Below are positions 61,606 through 64,000 of a stretch of 64,000 nucleotides of DNA, one piece after another. This DNA is from Bacillota bacterium. GTDB taxonomy: Bacteria; Bacillota; Clostridia; Lachnospirales; Lachnospiraceae. A program made the translations under genes and the position numbers. Position 1 is the first letter of the stretch; each line of letters starts with the position of its first letter. Location of the stretch: contig JAEZZQ010000034.1 in assembly GCA_023442465.1 (NCBI GenBank), positions 123,843 to 187,842 of the forward strand, in the 5' to 3' direction. The notes below the pieces were generated by a model. That model made no database searches. It had not been told where the DNA came from and was given only the letters and a program-made list of their open reading frames with translations.

Positions 61606-61790
61606 TTTGCGTTCTATCTGTTTCTACCCATTAATTTACAAGATAAAAGCCGGTTTTGCTTATTATAAATGCTCAGGAATTCAGCATATAAGAAATATCG
61701 CCTTTATTTGCATTAATACTGTCTAAGGGTATAGTACATTGTCTAATGTTGTTACCCCACTTATAATTCATTCGACTTTGCAGCACTGGT
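61606..61790 (-). pseudogene. Decayed C-terminal fragment of a collagen-like spore-surface gene
   Basis: Bases from about 61615 to 61785 match 63511-63685 of the second collagen-like gene (for instance AATTTACAAGATA-AAGCCGGTTT and CTAATGTTGTT are shared) but with many changes and no usable frame. The piece corresponding to 63250-63505 is missing, so the copy has an internal deletion next to its hairpin element. The protein part affected is the C1q/TNF-like end domain. A 7-bp stem (GCACTGG / CCAGTGC, 61783-61810) lies between this remnant and the next gene. Confidence 0.65.
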
Positions 61791-61848
61791 AAATCTGGGA
61801 GGCCCAGTGCGTGGATGTTTACAGTAGGAAACTGCAAAATAAGCCCAT

Positions 61849-62716
61849 TTAATTACTTAATTGAACAACAGTTAAAGAACGGTTCATATAACTCATAACA
61901 GGAAAAGCCGTACTAATACTTACACCTACTTCATCTCCTGCAGATAAAGAGGCTTGAACGACAAATGCTGAACTGCTTCTATTTTGTATCTTGAAGAAAG
62001 TAGTGGTATCACCAAAAATCGGTGCCCCGTTCACAGTAATAATAGCTTCCAGATATGGTTGGTCCGGATCTGGATCCTCAGTAGCTATAGCGTTAATAGA
62101 TATTGTTATTTGGTAAATTCCGCCTTCTCCTACCACTAATTCATTGCCCGATAGACTAACTGTGACAGTACCTGATAAAGGGCCAATTACATTAAATGAT
62201 ACGGGCTCAAATGTTGTTCCGGGCGTCTCTATAGTACTTCCTCTTAAAGAACCATAAGCTAAAACGACTTCTCCGGAGGGACCTGTACTACCCGTCGGTC
62301 CAGTAGAGCCTGTCGGTCCAGTAGCACCCGTTGGCCCCGGTAGAGCCGGTAGGTCCCGTCGGTCCGGTAGCGCCGGTAGGCCCAGTAGCGCCTTCGGCCC
62401 CAGTAGGACCAGTTGGACCTTGTAAAGTAGGAGCATCAAGAGCATATTGCATCTTAGATTTTAGAATAATCTGGTTTTCGGCCGTACTATTCAAAATATC
62501 AAGCACATTTTTGTTCACCTCAATGATTTCTTCGATACTTGCGTTGGGACCGGTTATGCCCGGAAGTGTACCCAAAGCATATTGAATTTTTTCACCTTCA
62601 GCATTTATTATATGGCTCAATCCTAGTTCCTCTAAAGCTATAGAGGTCAGAATATAATTGATTGCATCATCTCTGCTAATTGGAGGACTTACCTCCGGAA
62701 AATTGGGTAATGACAT
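61849..62716 (-). pseudogene. Collagen-like (BclA-type) spore-surface protein gene with frameshift
   Basis: Read on the minus strand from ATG at 62716, with AAGGAG eight bases upstream. N-terminal domain (about 95 residues): DDAINYILTSIALEELGLSHI and NAEGEKIQYAL, a leader found in clostridial exosporium-type proteins. Then Gly-Pro-Thr/Gly-Ala-Thr triplets, and a C-terminal jelly-roll (YGSLRGSTIETPGTTF to SLTVVQLSN). The 868-base span is one base too long: the 9-base repeat unit GGCCCGGTA appears as GGCCCCGGTA at 62333-62342, so translation leaves the frame inside the collagen part and ends early. With one C removed it would give 288 residues. The gene may be broken, phase-variable, or show a sequence error. 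Confidence 0.85.
62278..62422 (-). repeat. Gly-X-Thr triplet repeat (9-base units)
   Basis: About sixteen 9-base units encode Gly-Pro-Thr, Gly-Ala-Thr, Gly-Ser-Thr and similar triplets on the minus strand. All are nine bases except the ten-base unit at 62333-62342. These are collagen-like coding repeats. Confidence 0.85.
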
Positions 62717-62760
62717 ATTTTCATCTCCTTATGGTATTGTTTATTATTTTATCCTCATTT

Positions 62761-62787
62761 TATTATATGTGTATAAGTGTAAATGGT
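62761..62787 (-). promoter_or_regulatory. Candidate sigma-K-type sporulation promoter
   Basis: On the minus strand, ACC (62787-62785) is followed after 15 bases by CATATAATA (62769-62761), close to the sigma-K consensus of AC about 16 bases before CATAnnnTA. It ends about 30 bases before the ribosome binding site of the collagen-like gene. Late mother-cell expression is what spore-surface genes need. TATAAT within it could equally serve sigma-A. Confidence 0.4.
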
Positions 62788-62958
62788 TTGCATCCTTACA
62801 AGTGTCAAATAAGTTAGTGTATAGTTTTTTGAATTCATCCATGTGGTAGTAAACCTGATTCTAAAAAGGCTTAGTGTCTTTGAGAGCCCTAAGGGATTGG
62901 AGAATTGTCAATGGATTTCTTGATGTTAACTACCCATGAACGCAATCTTGAGCTTTAG

Positions 62959-63072
62959 CTTTCACGAATCCGTGAAGGCAAAGACAGCGGTCAAGTAGTG
63001 TCTGACTGGTGGAATGCCAATGAAACTGGCATCAAATCCTATTGTTACTGGATGTGGAAGATTGAACGGGGG
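62959..63072 (+). mobile_element. Remnant of an IS66-family accessory ORF (tnpA-like)
   Basis: In one frame the bases give RIREGKDSGQVVSDWW, NANETGIKSYCYWMWKIER. This fits the start of IS66 TnpA-type proteins (SG.SV..WC.......YYYW.RK) and nothing else I know. A stop codon lies just before and no further IS66 gene follows, so only a fragment of under 40 codons is left. The rest of 62788-63144 shows nothing, apart from a hairpin at 63075-63097 (TTTGGC...GCCAAA). Confidence 0.5.
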
Positions 63073-63144
63073 CATTTGGCGCACTTTAAGTGCCAAATCA
63101 ATAACTTTGGGAAGAACCTATTAAGCACTTATGTTGTACAAAAG

Positions 63145-63189
63145 AAGGGGACTTCCCCAAGTCATTTTATGACTTTTGGAAGCCCCCTT
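63145..63189. terminator. Hairpin element, copy 2, probable terminator
   Basis: A 45-base near-perfect hairpin: arms AAGGGG-A-CTTCC and GGAAG-C-CCCCTT around the core AAGTCAT-TTT-ATGACTT. CTTTAG follows on the plus strand and CTTCTTTTG on the minus strand, so it could stop transcription both ways. It is about 90 bases after the stop of the minus-strand collagen-like gene at 63279. It is the longer relative of the element at 61499-61535. Confidence 0.6.
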
Positions 63190-63278
63190 TAGTAATTGTC
63201 AATTAATAAAGGTAAATGTTATTATCCTCAAACATCTGGCAGGGATGGTAAGAGCGTGAATTTGAGGGAAATATTACA

Positions 63279-64000
63279 TTAAGGGAGTGCCGAAACTCTA
63301 ACAATCGTAATAGCTGCTTGAATGGAGGTACTTGGCATAAAAATATCTGCTCCCGTATTATTGACTAATTCTAGGGTTAAAGGAACTGTCGAAACCACAA
63401 CCAATGCAGTACCAGCCACCTGCCCTGATACGATAGGAGAGGCTGTCTGAGATACTGTAATATTGTTTAGCGTAAGGTCAAAAGTGATAGTGGGTGATGC
63501 TTGGGCTCCATCTGTTGCTACCCACCAATTTACAAGATAGAAGCCGGTTTCGCTTATTATAAACTGCCCGGAATTAAGCGCATAAGAAATATTGCCTGTA
63601 CTTGCTGTAATGCTATCAAATGGTACAGCATTTCCGTCGTCTAATGTTGTTGCTCCACCAGTAGCCCATTCAGCCTCCATAAGCGTAGAACCGAGGGCTG
63701 GTCCGGTAGGCCCAGTAGGTCCAGTAGGTCCGGTAGCGCCGGTAGGCCCAGTAGGTCCGGTAGCCCCCGTGGGTCCGTCAGCTCCGGTAGGTCCGGTAGC
63801 CCCTGTCGGTCCGGTAGGTCCGGTAGCCCCCGTGGGTCCGGCAGCGCCGGTAGGGCCCGTAGGTCCGGTAGCCCCCGTGGGTCCGGTAGCCCCCGTGGGT
63901 CCGGTAGGTCCGGTAGCCCCCGTTGGTCCGTCAGCGCCGGTAGGTCCCGTAGGTCCGGTAGCCCCCGTGGGTCCGTCAGCGCCGGTAGGTCCAGTAGGTC
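63279..64000 (-). CDS. Collagen-like (BclA-type) spore-surface protein (partial)
   Basis: Minus-strand frame open from the window's right edge to the stop at 63279, at least 240 residues; the true start lies beyond 64000. From the edge to 63700 it is an unbroken array of Gly-Pro-Thr, Gly-Ala-Thr and Gly-Ala-Asp triplets, then PALGSTLMEAEWATGG leads into a C-terminal domain of about 130 residues (NISYALNSGQFIISETGFY, VNWWVATDGAQASPTITF, STSIQAAITIVRVSALP) that looks like the C1q/TNF-like jelly-roll at the end of BclA and related exosporium proteins. Such proteins trimerise, and their Thr residues are often glycosylated, which may connect them to glycan genes. Confidence 0.88.
   Translation of the reverse strand, partial: PTGPTGADGPTGATGPTGPTGADGPTGATGPTGPTGATGPTGATGPTGPTGAAGPTGATGPTGPTGATGPTGADGPTGATGPTGPTGATGPTGPTGPTGPALGSTLMEAEWATGGATTLDDGNAVPFDSITASTGNISYALNSGQFIISETGFYLVNWWVATDGAQASPTITFDLTLNNITVSQTASPIVSGQVAGTALVVVSTVPLTLELVNNTGADIFMPSTSIQAAITIVRVSALP
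63700..64000 (-). repeat. Collagen-type 9-base tandem repeat, at least 33 units
   Basis: Every unit from 63700 to the window end is nine bases long (variants such as GGTCCGGTA, GCCCCCGTG, GGTCCGTCA on the plus strand), with no length change, so the reading frame is kept. A higher-order pattern of Pro-, Ala- and Asp-type triplets suggests duplications of several units at a time. The array continues past the window. Confidence 0.92.

Noticed and set aside
62331..62585. Plus-strand 84-codon open frame rich in Gly, Pro and Val
   Set aside because: It is the complement of the collagen-like repeat on the minus strand; no ribosome binding site and no family match.
63700..64000. Regular short repeats that could be taken for a CRISPR array or minisatellite
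   Set aside because: The unit is 9 bases without spacers and reads as Gly-X-Thr triplets in an open minus-strand frame; it is a collagen-like coding repeat.
1..64000. Search for tRNA, rRNA, riboswitch or phage genes
   Set aside because: Nothing with the needed conserved sequences or gene content was seen.

Overview
The window reads as one end of a very large cell-surface polysaccharide locus from a low-GC, spore-forming Firmicute, most likely class Clostridia (Lachnospiraceae-like). The reasons are the tightly packed co-directional genes with strong AGGAGG-type ribosome binding sites, TagGH/Wzm-Wzt and WbaP-type genes of Gram-positive type, and collagen-like (Gly-X-Y) spore-surface genes at the right edge. 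No rRNA, tRNA, CRISPR array or complete insertion sequence was seen.

Region 1 (1-33962) is a plus-strand run of glycan genes with few gaps: the end of a PglK-like ABC flippase; DUF5672, GT17, DUF3431-like and GT11 genes; a GT2-membrane fusion; a Wzy-like polymerase; a WbaP-type phosphoglycosyltransferase that would start the repeat unit on undecaprenyl phosphate; GT4 and GT2 transferases; a GH105-like hydrolase; a second fucosyltransferase; a radical SAM/SPASM protein; a GT-C-like membrane protein; a full PglK-like flippase; three more GT4 genes; an MBOAT + SGNH acyltransferase pair; a second polymerase apparently fused to a Wzz-like domain; UDP-glucose dehydrogenase; and three GT4 genes. Two near-identical promoters (TTGTAA-N17-TATAAT at 19081 and 29022) divide the run into transcription units. 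The logic is Wzx/Wzy-like: build on lipid carrier, flip by an ABC flippase, polymerise, acylate.

Region 2 (about 33972-54419) is visibly more AT-rich and carries a second, ABC-transporter-dependent system. It holds wzm, a wzt whose ATPase and glycan-binding domains are separated by a long charged helix, two orphan genes, a methyltransferase, a nucleotidyltransferase, a patch of decayed gene fragments, and a 1390-residue protein joining methyltransferase, kinase-like, coiled-coil, GT2 and GT4 domains. The first three resemble the WbdD chain terminator/ruler of Gram-negative O-antigen systems. It is followed by YfhO-like and other GT-C-like membrane proteins and an interleaved set gtrB / ketoisomerase / N-acetyltransferase / aminotransferase / gtrA. 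That set suggests a 3-acetamido-3,6-dideoxyhexose attached outside the membrane from a lipid-phosphate donor.

Region 3 (54622-61159) has gmd and rmd (GDP-D-rhamnose), an AraC regulator, a second MBOAT + SGNH pair, and an SRAP-domain protein.

Region 4 (61160-64000) is a spore-surface and scar region on the minus strand: a collagen-like gene broken by a one-base insertion in a C4 tract, a decayed paralogue, a small IS66-like remnant, two copies of a hairpin element, and a second collagen-like gene running off the window. All identifications come from reading the sequence and recalled family motifs; no search was run.
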